Shown here piece after piece: positions 9,701 to 21,453 of a stretch of DNA of 64,000 nt. The translations under genes and the position numbers were made by a program. Position 1 is the stretch's first letter; each line of letters opens with the position of its first letter. The notes below the pieces were generated by a model. The model made no database searches and was not told the DNA's origin. It saw only the letters and a list, made by a program, of their open reading frames with translations. Where the stretch lies: positions 1,362,001-1,426,000 of the forward strand of contig JAHRHY010000014.1 of the NCBI GenBank assembly GCA_019671135.1. Reading direction: 5' to 3'. This stretch comes from Linnemannia hyalina (Eukaryota > Mortierellomycota > Mortierellomycetes > Mortierellales > Mortierellaceae).

Positions 9701-12268
9701 AAACCTGTTGTCGACTACATCAACAAACACGACAAATCTTCCTGGAAAGCGGCGTTTTTCAGCATGGACTGCGAGACGAGTCTTCTCCGTGGCGCCAGTC
9801 TTCTCAGCCGAGCTGGCACTCAGTACCGCTTTGTCCATCGCTCCGTGTTGGAATACTTTTTCGCCTGCACCATCTCTGGGCCCACCAAGGAGCGTGATGA
9901 ATTGGATCCGCCTATCTATTCCGATCCCTCCGCCACCTCACCCACCATCAACACCCATCCATTGTCCCAGAAGAACCTTGTCGCAGAGCCCTCGATCATC
10001 CAGTTTCTGGCGGAGCGCGTGCAGCTGAACTCTGGATTCAAGGACGAGCTCCTCGCCATCATTGAGCAGTCCAAGACCGACGACCAAGCAGCTCAAGCCG
10101 CTGCGAATGCCATCACGATCTTGGTCAAGGCAGGAATACGATTCAACGCAGCTGATCTTCGGGGTATTCGAGTTCCTGGAGCGGACATGTCTGGTGGAGA
10201 GTTTGACTCGGCACAGCTACAAGGCGCCGACTTGACAGGCGTCAACCTCACCAAGAGCTGGATTCGTCAGGTTGACTTCACCCAGGCGCAGATGGAGCGA
10301 GTTCAGTTCGGAGAGATGCCGTGCCTGAAGGAGGATGATGCGGTACACTCGTGCGCCTATTCGCCTGACGGAACATCGTTCGCTGCAGGTCTTTTCCGAG
10401 GAAGCATCAAGATTTACGACACCTCCACATGGACAACGACTCGCACTTTTGAAGGGCATCGAAGATTTATTAACAGCATTGCCTACTCGCCAACCAGTCT
10501 TCAACTTCTTTCAGGCAGCGACGACAGGACAGTACGATTGTGGGACTGCGAGAGTGGGTCGTGTATTTTTGTGCTGGAGCATACTGGCGGAGTGCAGACT
10601 GTGGCGTTTTCACCCTCTGGCAAGCAGGTCGCTTCGGGTGGAAGGGACAAGACTATAAGGCTATGGGATGTTCAGACAGGCGCCAATGTATTCAACTTGA
10701 CCGGTGATACTGCAATTTGTAGCATTTCCTACTCGCCTGATGGACATACGGTTGCGTCTGTTGACGAGGATGGAATGGTTCGGTTCTTTGACACACAGAC
10801 TGGTCAGCCAGGAGAAGTCTGGGAGAGTCAAAGTAGAGGGATGAATAGCGTCGCATACTCTCCTGGAGGCCTAGAGATTGCTGTAGGGAATGTCTATGGC
10901 GAGTTACAGTTCTACAATGCAACTACCGGCGAGCCAACGAGGAATTGGAAGGCCCATGGCAAAGGGGTCGCGGGTGTGAGCTTTTCGCCGAACAGCCAAT
11001 GGATCGCCACATGCAGTGATGACAACACCGTGAAGGTCTGGAATGCAGCAACAAGATCGGTCCTTTCTGTCTTTGCCGGTCATATCGGCTGGGTCACACA
11101 GGTAGCCTTTTCACCAAACGGACTCCAACTTGCCTCATGTAGTGATGACATGACCATTCGACTCTGGGACGTAAGCTCGTTGGGTACAGGTGTGGACGTG
11201 GATGGCGGATCCAACCCGTTGGCGAGCGTACTTTTTTCTCCAGACGATCGAGTTCTCCTCTGTGGCACCAAGTTGGGAACTATGCGACAGTATGATGCAG
11301 GATGTGGTGAGTCTGGACGTACCATTGTTTGCGGAGACAAGCCTGTCAATAGCCTAGCGGTCTCTCCGGATAGTCGTCGAATCGCATCAGTTGTAACGGA
11401 CGACACAGTCGTCACTTTGTGGAACATTGGAACAGGTCAAGCCAATGTTGTCTTGCGCGGCCACACAGAAGAGGTGAATGCCGTGGCTTTTTCAGCCGAC
11501 AACCGCTGGATTGCGACCGGCAGTTACGACAAGACAGTGCGACTTTGGGACGCTCGCTCAGGGATACTCGACCGTGTGCTTGAAGGCCATACCAGGCGTG
11601 TTGTTTATTTGGTATTCTCGCCCAACGGCCATGAAATTTTGTCTGGAAGTCAGGATGGAACTATTCGAGCCTGGGATTTGGACAGTCACGAGTGTAGAGT
11701 CGTTGTGGATGCTGACGGTTTTATAGGACTTTGGGCAATATCAACTTCACCCGATGGCTTGAGGGTTGCTTTTCAAGGCAAATCCCTCTCCGATATTGAC
11801 CTTTGGGACACAGGGAGCTGGCAACATCAACAAAGGCTAAAACACGGCAACGACTACGTACGATGCATGGCATTCTCGTCTTGTGGGAAATGGGTAGGTG
11901 TAGGCTATAGCCGTTCGGTTTGGCTCTGGAATTTCGTCGCTGACACGTCGGCGGAAGGAGGAGGAGAAGGCGGAGAGTGGAAAAGTGCGGTGCGTATCGA
12001 GGATATCTTTGCATGTGTCAACAGCATTGCATGGAAACCTGACACGCTGGAGTTTAGCATCGGATGCGAGAATGGGTCTCTTCAAGTGTGGAGACTGGTG
12101 GAGACGTCGGCGTCGTCGGATGCATGGTCAGCCCAGCTGGTTTGGGGCGTCGGGAATCCTGTTCTAGTTGCCTTGGATGTCGTTTTTGCCGATGCTGTTG
12201 GTCTCTCCTCAGTCAATCAGCAATTTCTCACTCAACGTTGCAAGGGTGTTGTCAATTGGGCAACATAG
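6743..12268 (+). CDS. NACHT-pentapeptide-WD40 NLR-like protein, copy 2
   Basis: Complete, intronless, 1841 residues from the ATG in context AACCATGTCC; the same MSSSSP start is shared by all full copies, so it was preferred to an in-frame ATG at 6725. Order: Ser/Pro/Thr-rich tail (1-190); a conserved IFPENVIKPIYK / TPQLVYC motif block; an all-helical region (about 250-670) with a Gly/Ala-rich helix; NACHT with Walker A GDSGAGKST at 717-725 and Walker B LICDGYDES at 786-794; winged-helix end YRFVHRSVLEYFF near 1028; pentapeptide-like repeats (about 1133-1195); WD40 repeats (about 1197-1800). One blade lacks the Gly of the usual G-H (LEHTGG) through a one-codon deletion. Family knowledge suggests a cytosolic signal-sensing STAND NTPase; ligand and output are unknown. 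Confidence 0.95.
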   Translation: MSSSSPLHPPAPSSAPPEHLEITVDGQRILSQLEDTATLGRMSSTTRDIPTIAQGLATIQLGPANLLSPLGHLTTRDVAEDVDHGPGHTSDARSVSSGHSSKVGFRKRLSRFLNGDPKVKETAPASAASSAPVTLVGTESRIQSAAPDLDAVPVSLGLHSPAPSAEMSSTPLVVPETQLQPSPAASRTLRVDIFPENVIKPIYKTDLPKPHARVDKTPQLVYCCSLLSKAQEPFPPTSDSDVSQDSPLDDKEKEWVQLIDPILQDRYRWLVEQLVRAFADNTLKTSDVVAEIVLVGPVLDHDTYRSLLSCFISNFEQTTTLNVTLLQGLVQLVECASSGYLVDDDLVRIATVLSKELSITHIGTSDHPLHLTLSLARVLDVMVTGKVKDLNRERDHQPMMQLLDGLKDSDNVVQKYEAAYAYQALQYAPDDETPLQVLWRYAKVAAAGAGAMSSVFKLDPEGLLKGIENLQEIGAAALGAVSTGIEVVEALRVGADGAIRASENKFEFMKKRSWYLALQGTALFIHQGRLSDFNIVVSQASCRHNANFQWGVCRQVGEIAVDPLWDIHVRQQAVYFLGELFRSGADWKPHVDIKRWILTILVQISGISDVSIKNCAGALLLDLKKGDIAEFPGSHPLSRHLPLPSTSPLLAKVQEIPKLEYDLDILRLMRIADYEQAVYIDPMAKLSLQDTYDNLFSLMDKVRDFMAGDTQVMLILGDSGAGKSTFNRHLEHELWQEYKAGGRIPLFINLPSLERPEKDLVAEQLRTHNFLEDQIRELKLHRQFTLICDGYDESQLTSNLHTTNFFNRSGQWDVKLLITCRTQYLGPDYRSRFEPKVGQYTRVANDLFQQAVIAPFTRVQIEDYVQHYVPLEPRTWVKKDYMDKLEAIPNLMDLVRNPFLLTLSLEALPTVVQGKPDLSRLRITRAELYDTFVMHWMAVNKRRLVDQRLDRENQVAFEELLEAGFEQSGVKFQQDLAAAIFVHQEGKPVVDYINKHDKSSWKAAFFSMDCETSLLRGASLLSRAGTQYRFVHRSVLEYFFACTISGPTKERDELDPPIYSDPSATSPTINTHPLSQKNLVAEPSIIQFLAERVQLNSGFKDELLAIIEQSKTDDQAAQAAANAITILVKAGIRFNAADLRGIRVPGADMSGGEFDSAQLQGADLTGVNLTKSWIRQVDFTQAQMERVQFGEMPCLKEDDAVHSCAYSPDGTSFAAGLFRGSIKIYDTSTWTTTRTFEGHRRFINSIAYSPTSLQLLSGSDDRTVRLWDCESGSCIFVLEHTGGVQTVAFSPSGKQVASGGRDKTIRLWDVQTGANVFNLTGDTAICSISYSPDGHTVASVDEDGMVRFFDTQTGQPGEVWESQSRGMNSVAYSPGGLEIAVGNVYGELQFYNATTGEPTRNWKAHGKGVAGVSFSPNSQWIATCSDDNTVKVWNAATRSVLSVFAGHIGWVTQVAFSPNGLQLASCSDDMTIRLWDVSSLGTGVDVDGGSNPLASVLFSPDDRVLLCGTKLGTMRQYDAGCGESGRTIVCGDKPVNSLAVSPDSRRIASVVTDDTVVTLWNIGTGQANVVLRGHTEEVNAVAFSADNRWIATGSYDKTVRLWDARSGILDRVLEGHTRRVVYLVFSPNGHEILSGSQDGTIRAWDLDSHECRVVVDADGFIGLWAISTSPDGLRVAFQGKSLSDIDLWDTGSWQHQQRLKHGNDYVRCMAFSSCGKWVGVGYSRSVWLWNFVADTSAEGGGEGGEWKSAVRIEDIFACVNSIAWKPDTLEFSIGCENGSLQVWRLVETSASSDAWSAQLVWGVGNPVLVALDVVFADAVGLSSVNQQFLTQRCKGVVNWAT

Positions 12269-12473
12269 TCCATGACACAATTTTTTCATGTAGAGAGACA
12301 TTGGGCATGTTCGTTGGTAGCCTTTCAAGTATTACTGAAGGCGATGGCGTCAATTAATAGCAAATCTTATTTTTGATCATTGAATGCTGTGCATGTTTTT
12401 TAATCATTGTAGTGCTGTTGATGGTAGTGGTGCTGAGATACGTTTGGTACAAGGGGTAAAAGTGAACAACATA

Positions 12474-13466
12474 CTACTTTGGAGTACCATCCGAGTTCCA
12501 TGTCCTCCCTCTCTCGAACCCATTCACCCCATCGCGATAATCCCGATAAGTCTCATACACCTCCTCTCGTGTATTCATCACAAACGGCCCAATCTGAACA
12601 ACGGGCTCCCTCAACGGCTCCCCCGCTATCAGTACAAAATGCGCTGCCTCATCCTTTGTCTGGATCGTGACGGTGCTGGTGCTATCCTCGGAGAAAAGGA
12701 GGGTATGATGTGCTTTGGCCTCGGTCTCGCTGTCAAGATCCCCGATGTATGCGGTACCGCTGAGAACGTAAATGAATCCGGTGTATGATCCCGGGATGGT
12801 TTGAGTGACGGTTTGGTTCTTGTCCATCTTGAAGTCGAGAAACATTGTCGGTGTGCGGGTATAGATTTGAGAGTAGACTCCATGCGAGTCTCCAGCAATG
12901 ACCTTGATAACAACTCCATCCTGGGGTCTAGCGCGTGGTATCTGAGCGTCCAATAGTTCCTGGTATTGCGGTTCACACATCTTGTGCATTTTTGGCAAAT
13001 TAATCCACAATTGCAACCCATGGGCCCTCTCATCCTCCTGCTCCCTCGGCAACCTAACCGGCATCTCCGAATGCACAATCCCACGTCCTGCAGTCATCCA
13101 CTGCAAATCCCCAGGCCCAATGGTTCCCTTATGGCCTGCAAAATCCTCATGGTGCGTCTGACCTTCCAACATATAAGTAACGGTCTCGAAGCCGCGATGT
13201 GGGTGATCTGGGAAGCCACCGTTTTGGGGGACGGAGAATTCGTCGAGGAGGAGGAAGGGGTCGAGGGCACGGAGGGACATTGTGCCGATTGAGCGGTGGA
13301 CGGTGACGTTCTTGCCGTCGGTTTGTACAAAGGGTGGGATTGTCCTTGTTATTGTCCGAGATTTCTGCTCCGTTGTTGTTGTTGTTGTTGTTGGAGATGA
13401 TGGTATTGTTGTTGGTGGCGGTGGTGGTGGTGGTGGTGGTGTTGTTGTTGTTGAAGTGTCCGCCAT
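12474..13466 (-). CDS. Pirin family bicupin protein (P2, intact)
   Basis: A complete 330-residue frame from ATG at 13466. The N-terminus is a low-complexity Thr/Pro tract encoded by a GGT/GTT-type triplet repeat, then a pirin N-cupin with the expected metal ligands: H88 and H90 in FPDHPHRGFE, H132 and E134 in GIVHSEMP, and HEDFAGHKG between. The second cupin follows and the end reads VNGFERGRTWNSDG. Pirins bind Fe and act as redox-sensitive transcription co-regulators or dioxygenases; which applies here is not visible. It lies tail to tail with NLR2 (about 205 bp). It is the only unbroken pirin of six and, unlike the rest, has no NLR upstream of it: a sulfur-metabolism gene follows instead. 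Confidence 0.93.
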   Translation of the reverse strand: MADTSTTTTPPPPPPPPPTTIPSSPTTTTTTTEQKSRTITRTIPPFVQTDGKNVTVHRSIGTMSLRALDPFLLLDEFSVPQNGGFPDHPHRGFETVTYMLEGQTHHEDFAGHKGTIGPGDLQWMTAGRGIVHSEMPVRLPREQEDERAHGLQLWINLPKMHKMCEPQYQELLDAQIPRARPQDGVVIKVIAGDSHGVYSQIYTRTPTMFLDFKMDKNQTVTQTIPGSYTGFIYVLSGTAYIGDLDSETEAKAHHTLLFSEDSTSTVTIQTKDEAAHFVLIAGEPLREPVVQIGPFVMNTREEVYETYRDYRDGVNGFERGRTWNSDGTPK

Positions 13467-14104
13467 TGTTGTAAGCGTTACCGTCCTGGGCGTAGGTATA
13501 CACGCCTGTTGTTGAGTTGTTTGGTGGTTTTTTTTTTTTTTTGGTGTGCAGGAAAGAAAAAGGAGGTGCCACTGTTCATTTATACTTTTTTATCTCAAAA
13601 AGTAGGTTCACAAAAGTGACTAAGCCTAAAGCTGTGGCTTAGAAATTGGTTTCTTTGATTATCTGATTAGACGTCATTAGACACCCAGCATGGGAGTCAA
13701 GGGTTCCTAACCAAAGTGTCTCAAGGCATGCACCCAGGACGAAATAGCAACAGCTCACAAACCAAAAGAACAAAAAAAAAGAAAGGGTTCTCTGTGCAGT
13801 GTTCCTCAGCAAAATATACGGAAAGAAGCTATTTTTTAGGCAAAGAGGTGTACTGTACCTCAGCCGACATATACACACGAATACAAGAGAGACAAACATA
13901 CACACGTTGGTACTATTTGATTTTTCTTTAATTCTGATTATGTACAATTGAGCATGGAGGATCTATGCATCTCCATCTACATTTTTTTCTTTTTGCTTTC
14001 GCGGTCCGAACAAGCTTGTGCATGCATGGATACGCGAGAAAAGATTGTTTGCGCCATTTTTTGTGTTCCTTTGGTCCTGAAAGAAGAAAAAAAAAAAAGG
14101 TCGC
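13467..14104. other. Intergenic region upstream of pirin P2
   Basis: No gene seen. Holds a homopolymer tract near 13530-13545, a TATA-like box for P2 (13577-13584) and AT-rich sequence. The intergenic palindrome and leader blocks of the other pirin units are absent, so this is an array boundary. Confidence 0.6.
13577..13584 (-). promoter_or_regulatory. TATA-like box upstream of pirin P2
   Basis: Reads TATAAATG on the minus strand about 110 bp upstream of the P2 ATG. A plausible core promoter element. Confidence 0.45.
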
Positions 14105-16206
<2,102 letters not shown>

Positions 16207-17179
16207 TGTGAAGGATGTGTGTTGTGGGTGTGAGTGTGAAAGAGAGGTGTGAGAGTTGAGTGTGAGGAAGAAGGTTGCAAAAGAAAGAGGGAAAATAAAA
16301 ACGAGGGAAGGAGGGGGGAGGGGTCAACCCTTTTATGCAGAAAAGAACAGAGGATACTAAGAATAAAAAGACGGTGGGCCACTACGGACACCAGGGGTGT
16401 GTGCCAGGGGTAAGAGTAGGAAAAAGCGACAGTCCAGCCAATAAGGAGCAGGATGAAGGAGAGGAAGAAGGATGTACTGAACCCCAGTTCGTTGTTCTTG
16501 CCGAGAGGGGAGGAGGAATGGGGGCAGAGGGAAAAAGAATACCGTCTGGCACGAGTCATCGCATGGATAACATAACGCCATCCGCACAGCCAATTCTACG
16601 TTTTAAGTACAAGTGCCATGCAACGGGTATTGGAAGGAGAATAAAAGTGCGTGCTTTTGAAGTTGAATTCCGTGTCTCTCCTTCACAATGTGTCATTCCT
16701 TCCCTTGTTCAACTGCCACCACCTCCAAACACTCTCGCCTTTCTTTGGTCCTCTTTCGTCTTTTCATTGTTTATTTGTCTCCTCCTCCTCCCTCTCCCTT
16801 CTGGAATGGAGAGAGGCGCCCGAACAGAAAGAAATTTCAGTAGAGAGAGAGAGAGAGAGAGACAGAAAGAGACAGAAAAATATAGAAAAGGATACACAAA
16901 AATGCTCTCATGCATGATCAACACACACACACACATGCACTTGCACCTTGTTACAAAACACCCTCGCGCTTCTTCTCCCTCTCATTCTCTACACGCACAT
17001 ATAATAAATAGCACACACGCTTCTCAATTCTCACCTCAAGGTTTTTCTGTGTCTTTGCTAGGGCTGGGCTCGGGTCCCTTCCTCCTTCCTTCTATAGTCT
17101 CCTTCCCTCTTCCCCTGTTGGATTGTTTGAGAGATTGGCAAAAGATCTTATTTCTCTCTTACCCTCCTTCCTTCCTTCC

Positions 17180-17229
<50 letters not shown>

Positions 17230-19434
17230 GGTGTTTGTGGGTGTGTTTGAGAGACAAGGAGGGAAAGGAGAGGTGCGGCTGCAGAGTCGAAGAAATGACG
17301 CGATCGCCCCATTCTAAAGTGGGGGATTCGCCCAAACTCATTATGACTTACTCACTCACACCCGCACCCACTCACATACCTTCCCCTTTATCCTTTGGAC
17401 CAATAAACTGTATTAGTGGCATATGTGGACTGCGAAAAGAGGAACAAGGAGGAGACAGGTAGACAGGCAGGTCTTTCACCCCTTCTGTGGTTTTCCTTGA
17501 TGTGCGCCATTTGCTCAGTTAAACCATTGTCACCCCCTCCTCATTCTTAACTTTCTCTGGGTAGCCGCAATTGAAGCCCATAGCGCGCAACTAAAAAAAA
17601 AAAAAAAACACCATCGAATGTTAATCCTCCCCCCATTCTTCCCCTTTCAAGATTCCTAACCCCATCAATTGTTAACCATTTTCTCTTTTTGTTCAGCACT
17701 TCCCTCCCCATATCTCCTGGTGCCTTTTTTACTCAACTTTGTCAACCCCGAAGGTTTGGTTTCATCGACAGTCATCAAATCGCGAATCGGACAGGAGGAC
17801 GAGTTGAGTGGACCCTTGTCAACCCAGGGGGGGGGGAATGAGACAGGTTCCATAACTCTGGTTGTCATCCCTTCTTTTGAAGCAACCTGCTTCTCCCAAG
17901 CGCGAGCGAAAGGAGGAGGGAGGGAGGGGGGCATTGGTGAGAAAAACGATTGGTTTCTAAAGTGATCCATGGTTATGCACAACTGTTGCTTATCGAGATG
18001 GTCAAAAAAAAAAAAAAAAAAAAAGACCAGTAACGTAACGCACGCGCCTCTTGTGTGAGAGGATGCTACGGTTGAGGGCAAGATCCCGTTTGTTTTTAGT
18101 TTTGTTGGTTCCTGTTCTCCCTTTTTGTAATTGCAGCTAAAAAAAAAAAAAACGAGATGGACCATGGAGGTTTTTTTTTGTTCAACAATGCCCTTCTATA
18201 TAAACAACGAAATGGAAAATCACCATTTTTTTTTTTCCATATTTTTTTGATCTGTTCTTCTCATGAATCGGCAAAAAAAAGCGCAGGTGTTTCATGCCTG
18301 GTTGGCGCGCCTTTCAATTGATACTTTAGTGAAAACGAGGATTTGATACTAGCTATTTGTAAAACATACGTGTACCTGGTGGGCATCCTGGTGGCGAAAG
18401 AGAAAGTTCAAGGTGCAAAAACACCACTGTATTTTCCTGGAATGAAAAGGCACAGCGCGGGCAAAGAATCAAAGGTTGAAAAGTGACGTGAGTGAGAGAG
18501 AGAGAGAGAGGGGGGATGACTGCGGAGAGTTTTTTTTTACCTGGGGTATGGCACACACCCTGCGAAAGGAAATTCTCCGCCCACACGCTTTACTCTCCTT
18601 TGTAAACCTCAGTAAAATAAAAAAAAATAAAAAAACGCACCGCCCCGCCCTCTTACTATTTCCTCCTGAACTTTTCCACCACCACCACGTTGCCACGCGC
18701 ACATACACAATCCCTTTGTCTAAATGCAATGTAAAAATGCATCAAGACAACGATGCACCCACCCACCTGCGCATCTCTCTCTCTTTCTATCTCTCCTTCT
18801 CTCTCTCACTCTCTCTCACTTCGTCTTCCCATCCATCCGTACGTATGCATGTATACCATCCCTCCGTCTCAGATCACAAATCAATGTGACAAAAGACCAT
18901 TGAGTCGAAAACGTCGTCGATCTGAACAGACAAAAAAAAAAAAAAAAAAAAAACGAGATGAAGGGGGGGCTTTTTTTTTTTGCCTTTCCTTTATTCCTTC
19001 CATCTACAAATTCTACATTTACAAGCTTCATAACAGAAAACGGGTTTGTTAGAATTTGTTCAGGCAAGATGTGGAAGAAAAGGGGGAAGGGGGGTAAGTA
19101 GGATGAAAGGGAAGGGCGATGGAGCATGGACGATGGTGAAAGGAGTGAGAGAGAGAGAGAGAGGAGGACCAACCATCAACCATGGGTCCACAAAAGGACA
19201 TTTTTTGTAACAGATCGCGTAAAGTACATAGACACAAGATACAATCTTCTGATGAGCAAATCAACAAACCAGTACAGTAGTACAGCATCAAGAAAAAAAA
19301 TATATGCAACATGCGTATTTCACAAAAAGTAACAGAAAGGCGGTGATTTTAGTTGAAAAAAAAAGAACAACAACGGGGAGGGTATGAATGGCTGTACTAT
19401 ACATGTGTGTTGCTATTTTTCTACAAAGGGTGAA
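16207..19434. other. Long intergenic region rich in microsatellites and homopolymers
   Basis: No convincing gene. Contains (GA)n near 16841-16861, 18494-18511 and 19145-19162, a long (TG)n at 17182-17225, poly-A runs near 17593-17608, 18003-18024 and 18932-18953, and C/T-rich tracts. A 375-codon open stretch at 16335-17462 is low-complexity and runs through the microsatellites, so I do not treat it as coding. It should include the sulfhydrylase promoter and the 3' end of the zinc-cluster gene. Confidence 0.55.
17182..17225. repeat. (TG)n microsatellite
   Basis: About 22 uninterrupted TG dinucleotides, followed by imperfect GT-rich sequence. Non-coding. Confidence 0.95.
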
Positions 19435-21453
19435 TTAAGAAAGGATCCAGCCCATCTCCATCTTGATGGAACGGCCACGTTTGGTGGTTAATGGGACAGT
19501 CCGTGAGATGGGCTTCTCGATCATGTCCCAGGCATCGACGTTGGGCTCGTTGTACTTGCAGTCGATCTGGACAGGTTCCGCATCGTCCCTTCCGACCTCA
19601 AACTGACTAGATGCAGAGACAGGGGCAGGGGCAGAGACAGGGAGACGGATGGGGGCCAATTCGGTTCTTGGCGATGAGAGATCCATCCTCATCGGAGGAG
19701 AGCAGGGCGACGTAGGGGAAGTAAGCATCGAGGGCAGCTTTGTTCCTGAAGAAGGGGGCCAGTTGGAAGAGATCTTAAGTTGCGGCAACGTAAAGAACGA
19801 CGATAATGATGATGTTGTTGTCGACTCTGAGACTGAGGCGGTGTCCCTGGGGACGTAGGAGGGCGAGTAGGAGGGGGAATAGGCGATGCGAGCCGATTCG
19901 TCATGCTCGACCGTTGCAGACCGGGTGGACTGAGGTGGAGAGGCAAGCATAGGTTTGCTGTGGCTATTCTCATATCCACCGTGGCTCACATTCGAGTAAG
20001 GGCAAGACCCAAGGGCCTGACCTTGCATAGCGGCGATCTGACAGCAGCACTGAGCCGTAGGCGGTGGCTGCTGCTGGGTGTAAGAAGCAGCATTATTGCT
20101 GGAAGGCGAACCTGCTCTGGCAGATGCCGAGGACGAGGGGGAAGGGGAGAGCTGGCAGTAGGAGGGACGGGCGTAGGGCGTGGCCTGGTTGTAGGCTGGC
20201 TGACCATTCTTCTCTGCACGTGAGCGCGAGCGGTCAGGTCGAGAGAAGGACGATGGCATCCGCTGCGCCAAGGCGCGCTCCAGTTCCTTCTCGTAATCGA
20301 TGGTCTGGCCAGCACGACCGGGGTCCTGGGAGATCTCCATCTCCTTGGCCTTGAGGTAGGCAGCCAGGCCAAATGCCTCGGCCATGTCCTGTTCGTGGAC
20401 GGTCTGGGTATGTTTGCCAACTGCCTGGGCCCGCCAGATGGGCACATTGGCATTGTCGTCCTCGATATCATCACTGTCGGAGGAGAAGCGTCTGTAGGCA
20501 GGGGCGGCGACGGAGACGGAGACGGAGGCTGGGTTTGAGGTTGCGATAGGAGGAGGGGAGGGGCGTGATGGCGAAGAATCCGAGAGCTTCACCTTATCAA
20601 CGTGATCGTTGATGTCCGAGAGTTCCATACACATGCTGCTGTTCCCGTAGATACAGTCGGGTACAGGCTTTGTTGGTTTGGACGAGAGCTTGCGACGGTG
20701 GATTTTGTGGATGCGGACACGGTCAATAGCTGTTGGTCCTGTTGTTGCGGCTGTTGTCTTGGTGTTGATGTTCTTGGCCGAGACTGCAAGGAGGAGGTTG
20801 GCACAGGACTCTGCGTCGATACAAGAGTTGATGGACGACGAGTCGGATTTTGTCATCATCATCCCTTTCCGGACTGAGGGGCTGTTGCTGTTGCTGTTGG
20901 TCTTGCTTGTTGATGGCGAGGTAGACGAAGGAGGGATAGCATCGGCGGTATAATCGACCGGGCAATTACTATTGTTGTTATTATTATTGTTGTGGATGTT
21001 GAAGTGGATTATTGGGGGCGTATGGGCGGAGGAAAAGGTAATTGTAGACGAAGAAGCAGCAGGGGCTGGAGAGAGCGAGTTGGAGGGAGAGGCATGAGAA
21101 GAAGAGGCGATGACGGGAGTGGCGGTTGCGGTGATGATGCCGGCGCCGTCCTTTCTGATTTTGGGGCTGTTGAGGTGTCGCTGGAACTGGCGAATGTCGA
21201 GCTGGACGGAGGTGAGTTCACGGTAGGAGCACTCGACGTTGTGTTTTTGGCAGCGGGAGCAGGGTTCTTTGCGATCACACTTTACTTTCTTTGTGCGGCA
21301 GCGGAGGCAGGATGAGTAGACTTTGAGCCGACGGAGGTCGTATGCGACCTTGGTGGTTGAATCAGATGGGTCTTCTGGGTGGAGTTGGATGTGGTTGGGG
21401 GGAGATGAGTTGTCTGATTGATGCGGAGACAGTTGGAGGATGGAGGAGGCCAT
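19435..21453 (-). CDS. Zn2Cys6 fungal-type transcription factor
   Basis: Complete 672-codon frame from ATG at 21453, no intron needed. Near the N-terminus lies a binuclear zinc cluster with spacing C-x2-C-x6-C-x5-C-x2-C-x6-C (C49, C52, C59, C65, C68, C75), the Gal4-type DNA-binding domain; basic residues RTKKVK sit between the second and third cysteines. The middle is long and disordered (Ser/Pro/Asn/Thr-rich, with an Asn run near residue 160). The C-terminal end is better ordered and reads WDMIEKPISRTVP ... MEMGWILS. No fungal-specific middle homology region is recognised. Nuclear sequence-specific regulator by family; its targets are unknown. It is divergent from the Spt7-like gene, about 3 kb away. 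Confidence 0.9.
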   Translation of the reverse strand: MASSILQLSPHQSDNSSPPNHIQLHPEDPSDSTTKVAYDLRRLKVYSSCLRCRTKKVKCDRKEPCSRCQKHNVECSYRELTSVQLDIRQFQRHLNSPKIRKDGAGIITATATPVIASSSHASPSNSLSPAPAASSSTITFSSAHTPPIIHFNIHNNNNNNNSNCPVDYTADAIPPSSTSPSTSKTNSNSNSPSVRKGMMMTKSDSSSINSCIDAESCANLLLAVSAKNINTKTTAATTGPTAIDRVRIHKIHRRKLSSKPTKPVPDCIYGNSSMCMELSDINDHVDKVKLSDSSPSRPSPPPIATSNPASVSVSVAAPAYRRFSSDSDDIEDDNANVPIWRAQAVGKHTQTVHEQDMAEAFGLAAYLKAKEMEISQDPGRAGQTIDYEKELERALAQRMPSSFSRPDRSRSRAEKNGQPAYNQATPYARPSYCQLSPSPSSSASARAGSPSSNNAASYTQQQPPPTAQCCCQIAAMQGQALGSCPYSNVSHGGYENSHSKPMLASPPQSTRSATVEHDESARIAYSPSYSPSYVPRDTASVSESTTTSSLSSFFTLPQLKISSNWPPSSGTKLPSMLTSPTSPCSPPMRMDLSSPRTELAPIRLPVSAPAPVSASSQFEVGRDDAEPVQIDCKYNEPNVDAWDMIEKPISRTVPLTTKRGRSIKMEMGWILS

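Noticed and set aside
17182..17225. TG run or CCCTT repeats as telomeric or CRISPR-like arrays
   Set aside because: Plain microsatellites: no spacers, no telomere unit, internal position.
16335..17462. 375-codon plus-strand open frame upstream of the sulfhydrylase
   Set aside because: Low complexity, runs through the (GA)n and (TG)n tracts as Cys/Val runs, no domain, and no ortholog-like composition.
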